From Hysterangium stoloniferum (lineage: Eukaryota; Basidiomycota; Agaricomycetes; Hysterangiales; Hysterangiaceae): DNA of 64,000 bases. The notes beneath the pieces are model-generated. The model did no database searches, was not told the DNA's origin, and saw nothing but the letters and a program-made list of their open reading frames with translations. Where the stretch lies: assembly GCA_015178975.1 (NCBI GenBank), contig WHVD01000018.1:1-64000 (forward strand), read 5' to 3'. A program made the translations under genes and the position numbers. Shown here one piece after another: positions 1-12,100 of the stretch. Numbering within the stretch: position 1 is the first letter of the stretch; each line of letters opens with the position of its first letter.

Positions 1-479
1 CCTAAGTAGTACTATGATGTATATGCAGTAGAGTACAGTACATTTATTGTAATAATAGGTAGTACTTAATCACTCCCCATGGTTAAAAGCCGGTAGTCAG
101 AAAAACTACTAATCAGCTCATACTACACTAAGTAGTATAGTACTCTGCCAAACCTGTGCCTTCAAAAAAACCCCTTTCACCCTGATCCCAGCTTATGTCA
201 AACTTCATAATTCCTATTCCTCACTGGCAGGCTTGTGACCCAACTTCCGGGTCATGGGGACTTTTTCAAGAAGTAAGCAATATTATTATGTAATCAAGTA
301 CATGCTAATTACTCCTCAGATGCAAAATAAAACGGATCTGGCAGACTCAAAGCAGACTCTTGGACTTGGATTTTCTGGAGATGGATATATTCTTTCTGCT
401 TATAGAAAAGATGGAATTGGTATGTTTATATGATGCTCTAATATAAACAAGGGATTAAGACTTCATTTTTATAGATGTT
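1..479. other. No gene recognised
   Basis: I see no convincing coding sequence here. The stretch is AT-rich and holds a few GT-AG-like signals on the + strand. It could contain upstream exons of the RRM-like fragment that follows, but I could not support any of them. Confidence 0.4.
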
Positions 480-822
480 CTTACCTTAGAGTCTGAACTG
501 TATTACCCAATGGGTTCTGGCAAGCCACCTGATAATTCTAAGAGGCCCCCCTATGTCCTGCTGCTTGATCTCCCTTGTGATGTGGAAAAAGATACTTTGT
601 ATAAAGCATTTGGGAAATATGGGAAAGTTATCTCCTTGAAGGTGAATTATAATTCCCAGGTACAGGACAATTTGATTCAAATATAATTGTTTTCATTCTG
701 AGTGATATAATAGGTTGATTTATTGTATGGACATATGATTGTATCTTCAGAGGCTATGGCTCAGGACTGTGTCAAGTACATACATGGACAGGTTTGTCAC
801 CAATTCATCTGCCACCTGCATC
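480..822 (+). pseudogene. RRM-type RNA-binding protein fragment
   Basis: On the + strand, about 524-658 reads as an RNA-recognition-motif start: a hydrophobic beta-1 strand (YVLLLDLP), an alpha-1 helix (DVEKDTLYKAFGKYG) and beta-2 (KVISLKV). After a probable intron, about 754-791 reads AMAQDCVKYIHGQ, like the alpha-2 region of an RRM. The RNP1 strand that should lie between them (a GFAFVEF-like motif) is missing, and I see no clean start or end. It is either a decayed gene or one whose remaining exons I cannot resolve. The identification rests on the fold-like pattern only. Confidence 0.4.
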
Positions 823-1609
823 CAACTGAATGGCACATATAGAGCCTGAGACCTGGTGGTGGAAGAATAAAAATAAAAATACTAGACTCTTATGAGTTTT
901 TTGGACACAATGGAATGCATAAAGTCATATACATTAACAAAACCTACTAAAGTGACCAGATAGCTCTAACCAATAAAGCATTGGATTACTATCACAGTCC
1001 ACTTATCAAGGGAGCATACTCTAGAATGCTAAAGGTGTTAGCATGCAAGCTCTAATATAAGAGAAGGGAGTTCTAAATTGATATTTGAACTGAAGACTTG
1101 TAGCATACAAAGACAAGTATTTGTATTAAAAATAAAGTCAAGGTAAATGCACCTGACACTGCTCTATATCCTTTGGGCAGTGTAATCCCAGATTTAGAGC
1201 ACAAAAAGTCCACGAAGAGGTCAATTCTGACTGAAAATGAATTATTAATTATTAAAACGGAAAATTAAATAGAATTAAATAGAGGATCTCACACACCTTT
1301 ATGTGAGCCTTTAGAGCTCAGAAATATTGCTAATATAACCCCTATAATGTGGGGAGGAGAGGGCTCAGGGTGGGAGAGGTGGCAGGAGAGAAGGATAGCG
1401 GCCTTGAGGCATCCTGCAGGCTTCCCAAGAGTGTGGGAAGTCCTTACATAAGTTTTCCCCCATAGTACACTCAACACCACATCCATTCAGGAACATATCA
1501 ATCCATCACTCATACTATCAATCTGATCACTATATATACTCTTAGCCCCTTTGATAAGGTAAGTATCATAATATCTAATATCTTTTCTGACTCAAAAATC
1601 TCTTTTAGT
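823..1609. other. Intergenic, nothing recognised
   Basis: No coding sequence, RNA gene or clear repeat is visible. The last 100 bases are the presumed upstream region of the DUF6532 gene; no TATA box stands out. Confidence 0.5.
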
Positions 1610-3867
1610 ATGAATTTCAGTACAAGTACAAATTTCGACTTCACTCCATTTCCTGGGATTCCTGAAGATTTTGACCAGCTTGAAATCCATCCAGATATTA
1701 TAGACAACCGTAACATAAATGCAGACATTGACAACTGTGCAGAGCAGGTGTTCAGTGAAAGCTATGGTGGTGCCTGCAACTCGAATGGATTCATAGCACC
1801 AGCAGGTAGTGCAGGCATAGCAGAATTCTATCAGGCGCAATCCCAGATCACATCACAGGCTGTCAGGGCTTACACAGAAAACCCTGGACCATTGCTACCT
1901 ATGCCCCAATACTTACAAGAAAATGGAGTGAATAATAGAAGGGATAATCAGGTGCGCAATTATATTTTTAGTTTTTTTATTTTTAGTACTAATTATTGTG
2001 TCATTTCCTACAGGCCCCCACTTTCCCTGTTTTGCCTGGGCTCGAAAATTCACCACCTATTAATCCTACTGGTAGTGCTTCACAGCCACAAAAGAACAGT
2101 GGACATGCATTAGTATCATCTCTCCGTGCACGAAGGGACATCCAGCCCAGGCAGCAAAGAGTTCCCATGGCACGTCCTGCTCCTTATACTATACCACTGG
2201 TTCACAGGGCACATTCCCTAGATGTCTCTGCACTGCCCACATTGACCAACCGCCCACACTACCTCAATGTACCTCCACGCACATCAACCAAGCACACACA
2301 ACCTCCCCACCTACAGGCACACGCTGCCCCATCCATTACAAATACACAAACACATATGTACACATCCCCATCCCCTAATTCAAGCTCTTTGGTGACCGAT
2401 CATGAAGATTTCCAAAAAGAGTCCAAGACACTTCAGTGGGATGGCCGTACATTTGCATCTGGTGATCGAGAGGCTAAAGCAGTGATTGGTGCAGCTGACG
2501 CTCTTTTTAAACTGTCACTACTGACGAAATATATGTTTCCGGAGGTTCACAACAATATATTACAAAAAGCAGCTAGTGATGCTTGGTTTACCGGCCAGCT
2601 AAACATCAAAAGAGAAGTTGTGATTCCTTTGGATAGTAATATTATAAGCTATGTAATATTCTCATTCTTATTCTTTTTATTATCTCACACAGTCCTTTGT
2701 AGCTTTGTAGAAATGCTCGTAGTCACCGTAACACCCTTGCAAAAGGAGTCAGGGATGACATCATTGGAACATTCAATCTGCATGAGCATAAAGAGCTCAA
2801 TGTCCGTCTTAATGTCATTCAAACATTGTCCTCCAATGCCGTCTTTATTTATGAAAAGGTAAGACTTACAAATGAAGGACGGCAGAAGTTATCACCTCAA
2901 GGTGTAAGTTTTTCTTTTCTATGACCATTTTTAACCTTATTTATTTCTTTGATAATACTATAGAAACCAATGCGCAGTGGTGAATGGCACCATCCTTGCA
3001 TCAAAAAGGCCATGATGCACATCGTGTTCAAAAATAGAAATTCACATGGCGCGCAGCATCCTGATATTTTTCAGTCCATGCCTCTTGAAACCATTGCCTT
3101 TTGCTGCATTGCGGTAAGTCATTGACTAGGCTCAATATTCCTCATACTAACAAAATGATAGATTAAGCATGCCCTAGACTATGAGGCGTCTCATGTGGAG
3201 TCACTCATACTAGGCCGTGCTACAGACGATACCTCTTTTGCTTTTGATGGCCGTGTTTATGACCAAAGCTATCGTGCATACATGAAATCCCTTCAAGAAT
3301 TCCAAAGAAATCACTACAGCTACTGCTCAACACTTCAAGAGAAGCTATGGATTGCGGGAAGGTAATGTATCTTATTCTTGCACTATTTGACACTTTACTG
3401 AACACATCTATAGCAACAAATTGAATCTATCCTTGCAGAATAACCACAGCATTGAAGACAATATCGTCTTTGGAGAAGGAATGGACCTGGCTGAGTATGA
3501 GATGTTGATTGCAGCAGAGCTAGCAGAAACAGCGTGTCCAGAGATGACAACAGCTGATACAAATACGGTGCGAACATCCTCTCACACATTTCTTTGAATC
3601 AAGCTAAATTTTCTTATAATTTTCTAGACGTCCTTCACAGACATAGGTAGCAGCGAAGATCACACATATGTGAATTCTCACCTCACTCCATCATTTGAAT
3701 CAGACAATGTGGTAGTGGCAAGTCGCACTAATATCCCATCTCCAACTCTCACTACGCCATCTCCAACTCTCAATATCCCATCTCTGACTCCCAATACACC
3801 AGCTGCGACTCTTGATATCCCATCTCAGACTCTCTGGAATCTGCCAGAACCCCATCTCCCACTCTGA
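1610..3867 (+). CDS. DUF6532 domain protein, 7 exons
   Basis: I infer exons 1610-1951, 2014-2652, 2703-2858, 2964-3113, 3162-3361, 3414-3567 and 3628-3867. All junctions are GT-AG, all phases agree, and the product is 626 residues. The first ~250 residues are low-complexity (Pro/Ser/Thr/His-rich). The conserved part starts near SGDREAKAVIGAADALF and runs through DAWFTGQLN, RNARSHRNTLAKGVRDDI, NAVFIYEK, EWHHPCIKKAMMHIVFKN, MPLETIAFCCIAIKHALDYE and SYRAYMKSLQEF. That block order matches the basidiomycete DUF6532 family, whose function is unknown. The C-terminus holds a run of related PSPTL-type repeats (about 3736-3860). No broken codons are seen, so the gene is probably intact. The exon 2/3 junction was chosen by frame and is the least certain. 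Confidence 0.75.
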
Positions 3868-4575
3868 CTCGGACACTACATCCATTGGTACCTCAGGCTC
3901 TACCTCTGCTCTCAAAGCCCCTCTTGAACTCATTTTTTTCTCTTTTCTTCACTTCATATCATTCTGGCATTTTGAATCAATTTTTTGTTTTACTGCCTGA
4001 TAGTCATAATAATCATGTTCTGTTTGATAAAAAATATATCTGCTCTGATCAACGGTCTCAAAATTGATTGATATTATTATATTGGAGCCTAGCCCAAGAT
4101 AGAGCCATACAATGTTTGAGGTTAGATGAGACTGTTGGTGATTGGGATAGCGATAACCGGATAGAATCTGTATCATATGATCCGGACATTACGATACCAT
4201 CAATGACATGGAGAAAGAATGAAACGGGTATGGGAATAGGACAGCATGCACGCATGGAATGTTGGGATCTGGGATAGACGGTCTCTTCAGGCAAAGTTGG
4301 TGCAGACAGAAGGGGCATCGTGCACCAGACATGAGAGGCTGCACAGAACAAATGGCGTTTGACCTTTCCTGCGTAATGTACGTGTGCGTTCTCAAGGAGC
4401 TCGAGCCTGCTTGAAACGTTTGAAGACTTGCAAAAATATAAACAGAACTTGACGTCTTTGAAGATTATCGAATGCGGAATTGAGACGAGACAAGATGGAG
4501 AGTGTGGAACTAGGAATTGCCTGTGACAGACAACATGTGACAGACGCTTGTTTGATCACCTGGCTTTAACACTCG
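3868..4575. other. Intergenic between DUF6532 gene and kinase
   Basis: Short overlapping reading frames occur on both strands but none resembles a protein family. The last ~150 bases should hold the promoter of the FunK1 kinase gene; I see no strong TATA element. Confidence 0.4.
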
Positions 4576-6906
4576 ATGCCGAAGAACACGATACCGCCTC
4601 ATGATTTCCGCCCAAAAACACCACCATCTCGTCCTACCACAGATCCTACCAAGTTGGGTGCCACCCCCATTCTAAAGAAGGAATCAACATCACAGGTGTA
4701 TTCTTCCTGGCATGTAGCAAGAGATGAAAGGATCACCGTGATGTGGCACGAAATATCTGGGCGAGTAGTCGGTCCCGTCAGAGTAGGGGATTTCTTGAAT
4801 CGATATCTCCCTAAAGCTCCCAAACCCTGTCCGAATCATCATACCAACAAAACAGAGAAAAAACATACAACTTTCAGTGGATCTAAAAGAGAGGTTGACA
4901 TGTACAAGTCCTGGGTACGTTATTTTGTTGTGCCTTTTGGTTCATTGGAATTTATTTAGGATATAGATTGATTTGGTTGGGAGATTTTGTCCTAACCTTG
5001 AGCTTGTGGACACTCACAGCACACCTGCGGTGGACTTCGGAGGGAAACAAGTCAAGCCAGACATACAAATCTATTCTGCCAATTGCAGGCGATCGGGCCT
5101 ATCAGATATGACACAGACAGAAATGATTGTTGAATTTAAATTAGCCCGTGGGGATGACGCGTTCAAAGATGATAATGGACCCAGTTTCTTCGAGCATAGT
5201 TCCGACGCTGCGCATGATACACTGGGTCAGATTACATTATATGCGACGGCACACCAAGCTGCACAATTCCGGACACATGTCTTCCTTGTCCTTGTCTTCC
5301 CCAAATATGCGAGATTCATGCGCTGGGATCGTAGTGGGGTTATCGTAACAGAAGAAGTCCCTTTTTCAAATCCCTCCTATGTGGAGTTCTTCTGGCGGTT
5401 CAATCATGCGAAACCTGATGTACGTGGTGTCGATACTACGGTCACAGAGTTTCCACACAACCACCCCGTCGCGGTAAAGGCTAAAAGGTCGCTTGGTGTC
5501 GAGGACGGTGACCGACTGTTTCAAGTTAAAGTTGATGCAAAAGGTGACACTTATGTATTTTGTTGTCCTACGTACATGGCTGTTGGATCCCCCCTTGGCC
5601 GGTCCACTCGTGTTTTCAAGGCCTACTGCGTGGAAACTGGGAAGTTGGTCCTTCTCAAAGATACATGGAGGGTCGTTTCGCCTAGTCAGAGCCCCGAACA
5701 CATAATATATGAGGAGCTGAAGAAAGATGGTGTGAGGAATGTCTGCACGTGCAAGGAGGGATGTGATGTGCTGGATCAGGTTACGAAGACACAGGATTGG
5801 TCAATGGCAAGACAGGTTTCTTCGCGATTGAGGTTATTGCGGCACTATCGACTGGTTTTGAACGAAATTGCAAGGTCTCTAACTGATTTTGGGAATACAA
5901 AAGAGATGGTGACTGCAGTGAGAGATGCCATGATAGGTATGTCTGTCTCTTAATGGAATTGGGGCTGACTCGTTTTCGACAGGGCATGGGGACGCTTATG
6001 ACAGGGCTAAAATTCTTCACAGAGATATCAGCTCAGGGAACATTCTTATCACTGACAGCGGGGGTGGATTGTTAATTGACTGGGATCTTTGCAAAAGGCT
6101 TCAAGATATATATCAAGGAGAAGCACACATTGAAAGGACTGTGAGTACCTCCCGCACTGTGAAAATGGTATGGGGAATTCTGAAGATTTGTTTGATGTTT
6201 TATTATCTGGTTCTGTGATGGACAGGGTACTTGGCAATTCATGGCTGCTCGGTTGCTAGTGATTCCCACCCAGGGGGAGGGAGCACCGATCCCTGATCGG
6301 GCGGACGACTTGGAGTCCTTCCTCTACGTCCTTGTCTGGATTGCCTTGAGATATACCGAGCATGGGTTTGTTAAGGGTGCGCTCATCAAAATGCTCCATG
6401 CAGCTTTCGATGACCATTACCTGGATCCTCACGGAGCGGCGAAAGGAGGAGATAGGAAGATAGTCGAAGTGTGCTTCTCCAACCCCTTTCAGATTTCTCG
6501 TTTATCCAATGTCCCATTGAAGGAGTTGATCAAAACATTGGCAAAAACAATTGCGGTACGATACGGGGAGGTGCCGAATGCAACAGAAATTGCTCAATAT
6601 AAAGAACTCTTTGAGAAGCAAGGGTCATCAGATGTCAAATCTGTAGCCCTCAGTAAACCAGTGGATAATAACATCATTCTTTCTGCACTCCGTGCTGGGG
6701 AGTACCTGAATAAGCTATCTGCCTTGGACCGCTCAGACTGGATGGAATTGGAATTAACGACTGCGTTACAGAAGAGTGGTTGGAATGCGCATAGTGGCCG
6801 TGTTCAGCGCGATCTATCCACTCCCCCTCCCACACAGCCTATGGTGCCCAAGAGGGAGTATTCTGAGGGTGGTGCTGGTCCAATCTCAGGGAACCGCTTT
6901 TGCTAG
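4576..6906 (+). CDS. FunK1 fungal-type protein kinase, 4 exons
   Basis: Exons are 4576-4914, 4967-5936, 5983-6140 and 6226-6906, separated by 52, 46 and 85 bp GT-AG introns in matching phase. They give 715 residues. The kinase core is clear: catalytic loop HRDISSGNIL (residues about 449-458), a DWDLCK motif at about 469-474 in place of DFG, then GTWQFMAARLL and the DDLESFLYVLVWIAL helix typical of FunK1. The N-terminal half (about residues 100-400) is the usual FunK1 pre-kinase region, with ELVDTHSTPAVDFGG near its start. FunK1 kinases are eukaryotic-type kinases expanded in multicellular fungi; substrates are largely unknown. Length and motifs are complete, so it looks functional. Hydrophobic segments are absent, suggesting a soluble protein. 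Confidence 0.88.
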
Positions 6907-7130
6907 TGGCACAAGGTACTTACATATCTGTATGCAATCGATTGTGACTCTTAGTATTTTGTTGAATGCCCTGAATGTAATATGACTACTCACTTTCAAA
7001 ATATGTTGAAATACAATTTGTCTCAGGCAAAATATCTTTCTTATTATATTCACAGAGCTAATCCCAGAGGGGATTTGAGCCTTTGAGCATCCACCATCGT
7101 CTTGCTGTATGGACATCGACAAATCCGAAC

Positions 7131-7148
7131 CAGTAGGGAAACCTGCTG
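7131..7148 (+). ncRNA. Conserved GAAA-tetraloop hairpin, copy 1
   Basis: CAGTAGG pairs with CCTGCTG around a GAAA loop, including one U-G wobble. The equivalent stem in copy 2 (55211-55226) has C-G at that position, so pairing is kept while sequence changes. That is what a selected RNA structure would show, though two copies are thin evidence. Confidence 0.55.
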
Positions 7149-7306
7149 GCCTCGGTACTCGCTCCAAACTGTATACTACCCACCACTGGGTCACCAAGAT
7201 TCTCAGAGTTCAATGCATGTGTAGGTCAGCACGAATCGTCTATCTTATCACTCCTTTTGGACCAGGCTTAGTAGTAGACTCCTAATCAGTAATTCTGGAT
7301 GGGCGA

Positions 7307-7359
7307 AACGGTCGGGGTAGGGGTATCCCCCTGATGAGAGCTCTCGGCTCGAAACCGTT
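7307..7359 (+). ncRNA. Type III hammerhead ribozyme, copy 1
   Basis: All parts of a self-cleaving hammerhead are present. Stem III is 7307-7312 with 7354-7359 (6 bp, including the A-U pair next to the core). The cleavage triplet is GUC, with the cut after C7313. Stem I is GGGG 7314-7317 with CCCC 7327-7330. The core CUGAUGA is 7331-7337. Stem II is GAGC 7338-7341 with GCUC 7347-7350, closing a 5-nt loop. GAAA is 7351-7354. Stem III is the open stem, so it is type III. No invariant core base is altered, so cleavage activity is expected but not shown. Confidence 0.88.
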
Positions 7360-7510
7360 ACTATCCTGTTTCCCCTAGCCACCCTCTACACTAGCTGACA
7401 AAGTTCAATCTTCGGAGACAACTGTTTGTGGCGAGTGATAAGGTGATGGTCCGCCCAGCGGCGCTCTGGTGGACACTGGTGACCCTGCGTTGTCATGGTC
7501 ACCTGGCTAA

Positions 7511-7866
7511 TATATTTAGAAAATTGGGCGCTAGTACAGGGACAGATGCCCTGCATTGACGCCCATCTCAGAGGGGGGTTCATTTTCTAGAGTGGCATCG
7601 CGACTTTTTATCCACAGGCTAAGTTCTAATTTTTGCTGGAAAAAAAAAAAGACGGGTAAATAAAAGTTATGTGGATGTATATGTATCGAAATAATAATAT
7701 ATAGATATATAATATAATATAGAGGGTCCTTTTTTGACGGGTTCGTGGCACAAGGGGTTTTAATTAATATTTCAATTCACAGATAACAGCTTCTAGGTAT
7801 GTAAACAAATGATGATTTCCAGTAATTCTGTTAAAAGTGAAGCACTAGGATATTCCTCTGATTCAT
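7511..7866. other. AT-rich intergenic sequence
   Basis: It holds an A-run near 7640 and an (AT)n-like low-complexity tract near 7690-7722. No gene or clear repeat boundary is visible. Confidence 0.5.
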
Positions 7867-8475
7867 TCAAAACACAGGGACTTGAAATGACAAAGACTGT
7901 AAAGCATAGTGAAGTATATCTGCAGATGCCCCATCGGTCGATAACACTTGGATATCCTCCATCTCTCTCTCATACTTATTGATATATTCAGCTGCACCGG
8001 ATAAATGACAAACCCTGGCACAAGCTGCATGTATCTCGAGATACCTTGGGTCCGGAAGAGGGAGATGTTCATACTTTGATTGGAACGTTATCAACTCGGG
8101 ACAAAGGTTACCCGAGCTGAAGTTCGTTGTCGTGTTAGTGGATCTTCCTCGTATCTGAATAATACTTGGTGGGTTATCGTAGTTTGTCTCTCTTTTTGAG
8201 TGAAAACATGTTCGAAACTGAAAACATGAGGTTTGTCAACAATAGACGTGGAAAGGATATTTCCTTTTGCGCACCAATTCCTCCACCCAAACATTCACGT
8301 CTTCTTCAGACAGTGCTATGTGTTGGTTGTCTTTGGGTGCTAGATAACATAAACCAGGTCGATGTTCGCTACAGCTCCAGGGGGGGAGGGGGTGGCAGGT
8401 TATTGTAATATCGGAAGGGGATGCTGCCCTTTTTAAGGTGCAATCATCAGAGGAGTGAATTTCCAGGTATATCAA
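7867..8475 (-). pseudogene. HNH-nuclease family C-terminal region, partial
   Basis: Read on the minus strand, 8094-7867 encodes ITFQSKYEHLPLPDPRYLEI, then HAACARVCHLSGAAEYI and a Glu-rich helix ending near DGASADIL. This resembles the C-terminal tail of HNH endonuclease proteins common in Agaricomycetes (a remembered family pattern, not a search result). Pieces upstream (8475-8236 and 8294-8091) contain CYLAPKDNQHIALSEEDVNV and could be earlier exons. I do not find the His-Asn-His nuclease core in the window. It is best treated as a truncated or decayed gene; the exon structure is unresolved. Confidence 0.4.
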
Positions 8476-9160
8476 TGTGGCGGTGCTTTATATAGCATAC
8501 CCAACGTTTCATCCCTTCCTTTTAAATAACTTGGAAGCCCACTCACCCTCCTTCAATAATACAGACTCTGGGATACTCTCAATTCTCTTTACTATTTTCT
8601 AAATTCATTACTTCCCCCCTCATGAGATCGGCCACGCCCGCAACACATGGCACCTATGAATAGTTTGACAAGCTGTCACCGCATAATACGGCAATTTCAG
8701 TGCATTCCCGTAAATTTACCGCAGGTGGCCAGTTCTCTGGTGTTGGTGGACGTACCCGGTGTCAAGATATAGCCTCGGTGCTGTGCTTGCACGGTATATC
8801 CCGCGTTTCTTCCCTCCCTTTAAACCGGGCCGTTCACCCTCCTTGAATCATGCAATAGTAATCATATTTATGAATGGCGATAAAGACCTTTCTGAATCAC
8901 GACCAACAAGTTTTTCAACGGCCAAGACATTTTTGAACGGCGACAAACAAGTTTTTGAATGGCGATCAAGAGGTTTCGAATCATGACCCAGAGCTTTTTA
9001 AACTGCAAAGATCTTTTCAAACAGCAATCAAACACTTTCAAACCATCACGAACACCCTTTTCAATCCTAATTGGCGTTTAGGCAATTCATTCACTTGATC
9101 TAGACAGAAAACATACATGTCCTTCCATCCCCTTTACAAGCCTCTCCGCCTATCGTATAA
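8476..9160. repeat. Duplicated ~80-bp block plus satellite outlier
   Basis: A segment near 8478-8560 (GCGGTGCTTTATATAGCATA, then CCACTCACCCTCC) recurs in diverged form at about 8773-8850, roughly 300 bp away in the same direction. From about 8870 to 9060 the sequence becomes a loose tandem of units built on AACGGCGA(C/T)AAA and AAGTTTTTGAA. This is the same repeat core as the large array at 12.6-14.6 kb. No gene is seen. Confidence 0.5.
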
Positions 9161-12100
9161 TTAAGAACAGTCCATCGACGTACTCCCCAACGACGAGACG
9201 GACCCGGTACTCTTCAGTGTCTCACCGCTCGCGTTCCCACTCCCACCCCCACCAACAACACTTGCCCTAAGATGAGGCAAGGGCGGAAGCGCCTTCGAAG
9301 GTGGCCGTGGTGCAGGCGCCGGAAGCACCCTTCCAGGCCCAGAAGGCGAAGGCAAAATGCTAATCTACGTAGAGCCGTTAGAGATGGTACGTATCGTTGG
9401 CGTGTTAGGCGCAGAGGCCGAGCCGGACCTAGCACGTATTGAGGTGTTTAGCTGTCCGTTTGGTGCAATCGCGCTTCCACCACCTGCGCCGCCCGTCCCC
9501 ACCGCACCTGCACCCGCACCAGAACCACCACCCATCCGATTCCCAGCAACAACGCCTTCAACCCCCCAGGACTCTGCGATCCCGCAGAAAGCGTGCGCAT
9601 CGTGACCCCTTTCGCGCGGGCCGTCTCATTTGGGTCTGTGGATAATAAATGAATGAGATCAGAGTTGTCATCGGGTTTGGGAGTTAAGACTGAGACTGAT
9701 TTAATCTAAAGAATTATTTAACACACCTGTACCCAGACCAGCAGAACTCGCACTCGGGAGACTCGTCTGCCTCATAGCCGGATTAACAACCGCCCCAGCA
9801 GACCCAGACCCAGACACGGGAAACTGTTGCATACAAGAGGCAGTAGGTATCGGTATTGATCTACCCCCCAAGCCCCTAGACGGCGTCGTGGTAATACTTG
9901 CAGGTGCGGACATCCGTGCCCGTATTTGGGTCTGCGTCTGTGGCCCACGTCCTTCCCTTCTAAACGGATCCCCAGCATCAAACAACGGCGATCGGGGAGG
10001 TTTCTGTGCAGACTCCATGCTTTCCTTCATGTTCATTCCACCACCACCTCCGTCGCCATGGGTATTGTCATCGTTCTGGGCAATAGTAGGATCCTTCCCG
10101 GTGTCATGATCATGGATATGAGCTTGAAGGTGTCCATTCCCGTCCATCGTCTGCACGATGCTCATGGCTCCCCCAGCCCACGCCGCAGGAGGATTAGAAG
10201 CAGGACACGAAGGACTCGGAGGGACTCGTGGGAACGTGTAAGGGTATTCGGGGACTGTTGGGGACTGCGCGACGTCGACGTTGAGATTCGCCTTCGTTTG
10301 CATTCTCATCTTCAACCTAACGCTTAGACCAACAGGCGGTTTTTGCAGACGCAGTACACCGTGTCCGTGTCCATCCTCGTTCACCATTGCTGTAGATGCC
10401 TCTGCCTCCACATGCTCGTGACGCTCACTTCCCCTCCTCATCACGTTCAACGAGATACCGCAGCACCGATCCTCCCACACCGGTCCCCGATCCCACAACA
10501 TGTCCGCATGACTCACTTCTAACATGTCCATATGAATCACTCCTTACATGTCCATCCAAACATTCCATCATATCCTGCTGCGCGAGGCGTATACTTGTAG
10601 GAAGGGAGAAACGACGGCGTCGGGGACGCGATACGTGCCATGGGGGATGAGACCCTGGCGATATGTGGTGTAGGTGTGGGGGATGCAACACGAGCCATTT
10701 GTGCTTGTGCCTGTGCTGCGGGTGCTTGTGCTTGTTTTGCGGGTGCAGCTATGGGTGCATTCGCGGGTGCAGTTGCGCTGGGGGGTGAAGGTGGGGATGG
10801 CGCCGAGGCCGACCTCGGAAAAGATATCCCTGTCCGCATCGACATCTGGCCAACACTAAAACCCCCACTCGTAGCAGTCCCAGCTTCCCTATCCACACTG
10901 AGCCCCACACCAGCACCAGCACCAGGATCAAGTCTACCGCCCACACCAGAACCAGAACCAGAATCAGAACAAGTCTGCTCGTCGCGGCCAGGGCCACCAC
11001 GATCACGATCACGGGCGTCCACCCAAACATGCGGATGCGTCTTCGCATGCGGGTACGCCGCTTTTTCGGGAGAGTGAGGAATTGTCAGCGTTGGCGGTGG
11101 GATGGTGCTGGGTGGTCTGTGTAGGGATAGATGCACGTGTACAAGTCGTCTCATCGGTGGTGGCAGTAAAGTTTAAATGGGGAAGCGAGGGCTGAAGCGA
11201 GATCTGTGATGATATTGAATATTGAGATGTTGCTGTTGCCACTGAAGCTGAGGCTGACGTCCAAGTCAGAGTCCAAGTCAGGGTCAAACTCGCAGCCGAT
11301 CCTGAAGCCGAGCTCGACGCCGATATCGACGCAGAAGAGGGGTGCCCCAGCCCCAATCTAAATCCATATCCCTGCCCATCCGACGCCTTCCTCGCACCAT
11401 GTCCGTGTCCACGTGGGCGTGAATGCAACCTTCTCGGTGAATGGTGATAAATATGCGGATGGGAGTTCGACGCGGACGAAAACGACGATGACGACGACGG
11501 CTGTCTCGGCCTCGGCCGCGACGATGTCATGGTATCTGCATTTGCATTCCCTGCTATTCTCATCCCCGTGCCCGTGCCCAAACAGCCCTTCCGGGAGATC
11601 GTATTAATAGACGATTTCCTCGACATGGACATGGACATGGACACTGCCATGCTGCTTTTTCTCGACAGGCTGGGTGCGAGACGGGAGAGGCGGTCTGTTA
11701 GTTCCGACGGGGCGTCTTCATCTTCGCTGTGGGTGAGCGGGGGTGGTTGTTAGTCGGAAGATGGAAGAAAAAGGTGAAAACGAAAACTGACCTATCGCTC
11801 CACCCCAACCCCGTAGAAGCCAAACCATCCTCTCAACAGCCTGCCATCCTTGTGCCTCTGCCTCCTCTTCTCTGTATCACGGGCATCGCGAGGATGTTTC
11901 GATAACGTCGCTAATTTCGCAATTTCGCAATTCGAATCGGTTGGCTAGCATAGATGAAAGCACGATTGACTTACAGAACATACTCCCCACAGGACTCATC
12001 CTGGCTACATCTCTTTCAAGAGATGCATCACGACCACGAGCCTGAGGTTCCGGCGAAGGACGATCATCACCTCCCTCCAGGCTCATACTCAGACTCAGAC

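Larger units (their letters stand above)
7090..7510 (+). mobile_element. Hammerhead-ribozyme element, copy 1
   Basis: This 421-bp non-coding block is homologous to 55171-55642 along its whole length, apart from an insertion of about 70 bp in the other copy. Shared structure, in order: a start at TCCACCATCGTCTT; a hairpin with a GAAA tetraloop (7131-7148); the hammerhead ribozyme (7307-7359); and a strong terminal hairpin (GGTGACC at 7478 with GGTCACC at 7497) followed by CTAA. Homology stops at that CTAA in both copies. A shorter match (CTTTGAGC) lies just upstream, so the true left edge may be a little further left. No open reading frame is shared. It behaves as a small non-autonomous dispersed element; the mobilising partner is not visible here. 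Confidence 0.75.

Noticed and set aside
7386..7583. Minus-strand frame of 65 codons in the hammerhead element (also at 55527-55790)
   Set aside because: Only a short part is shared between the copies and changes do not respect codons; structured RNA explains the conservation better.
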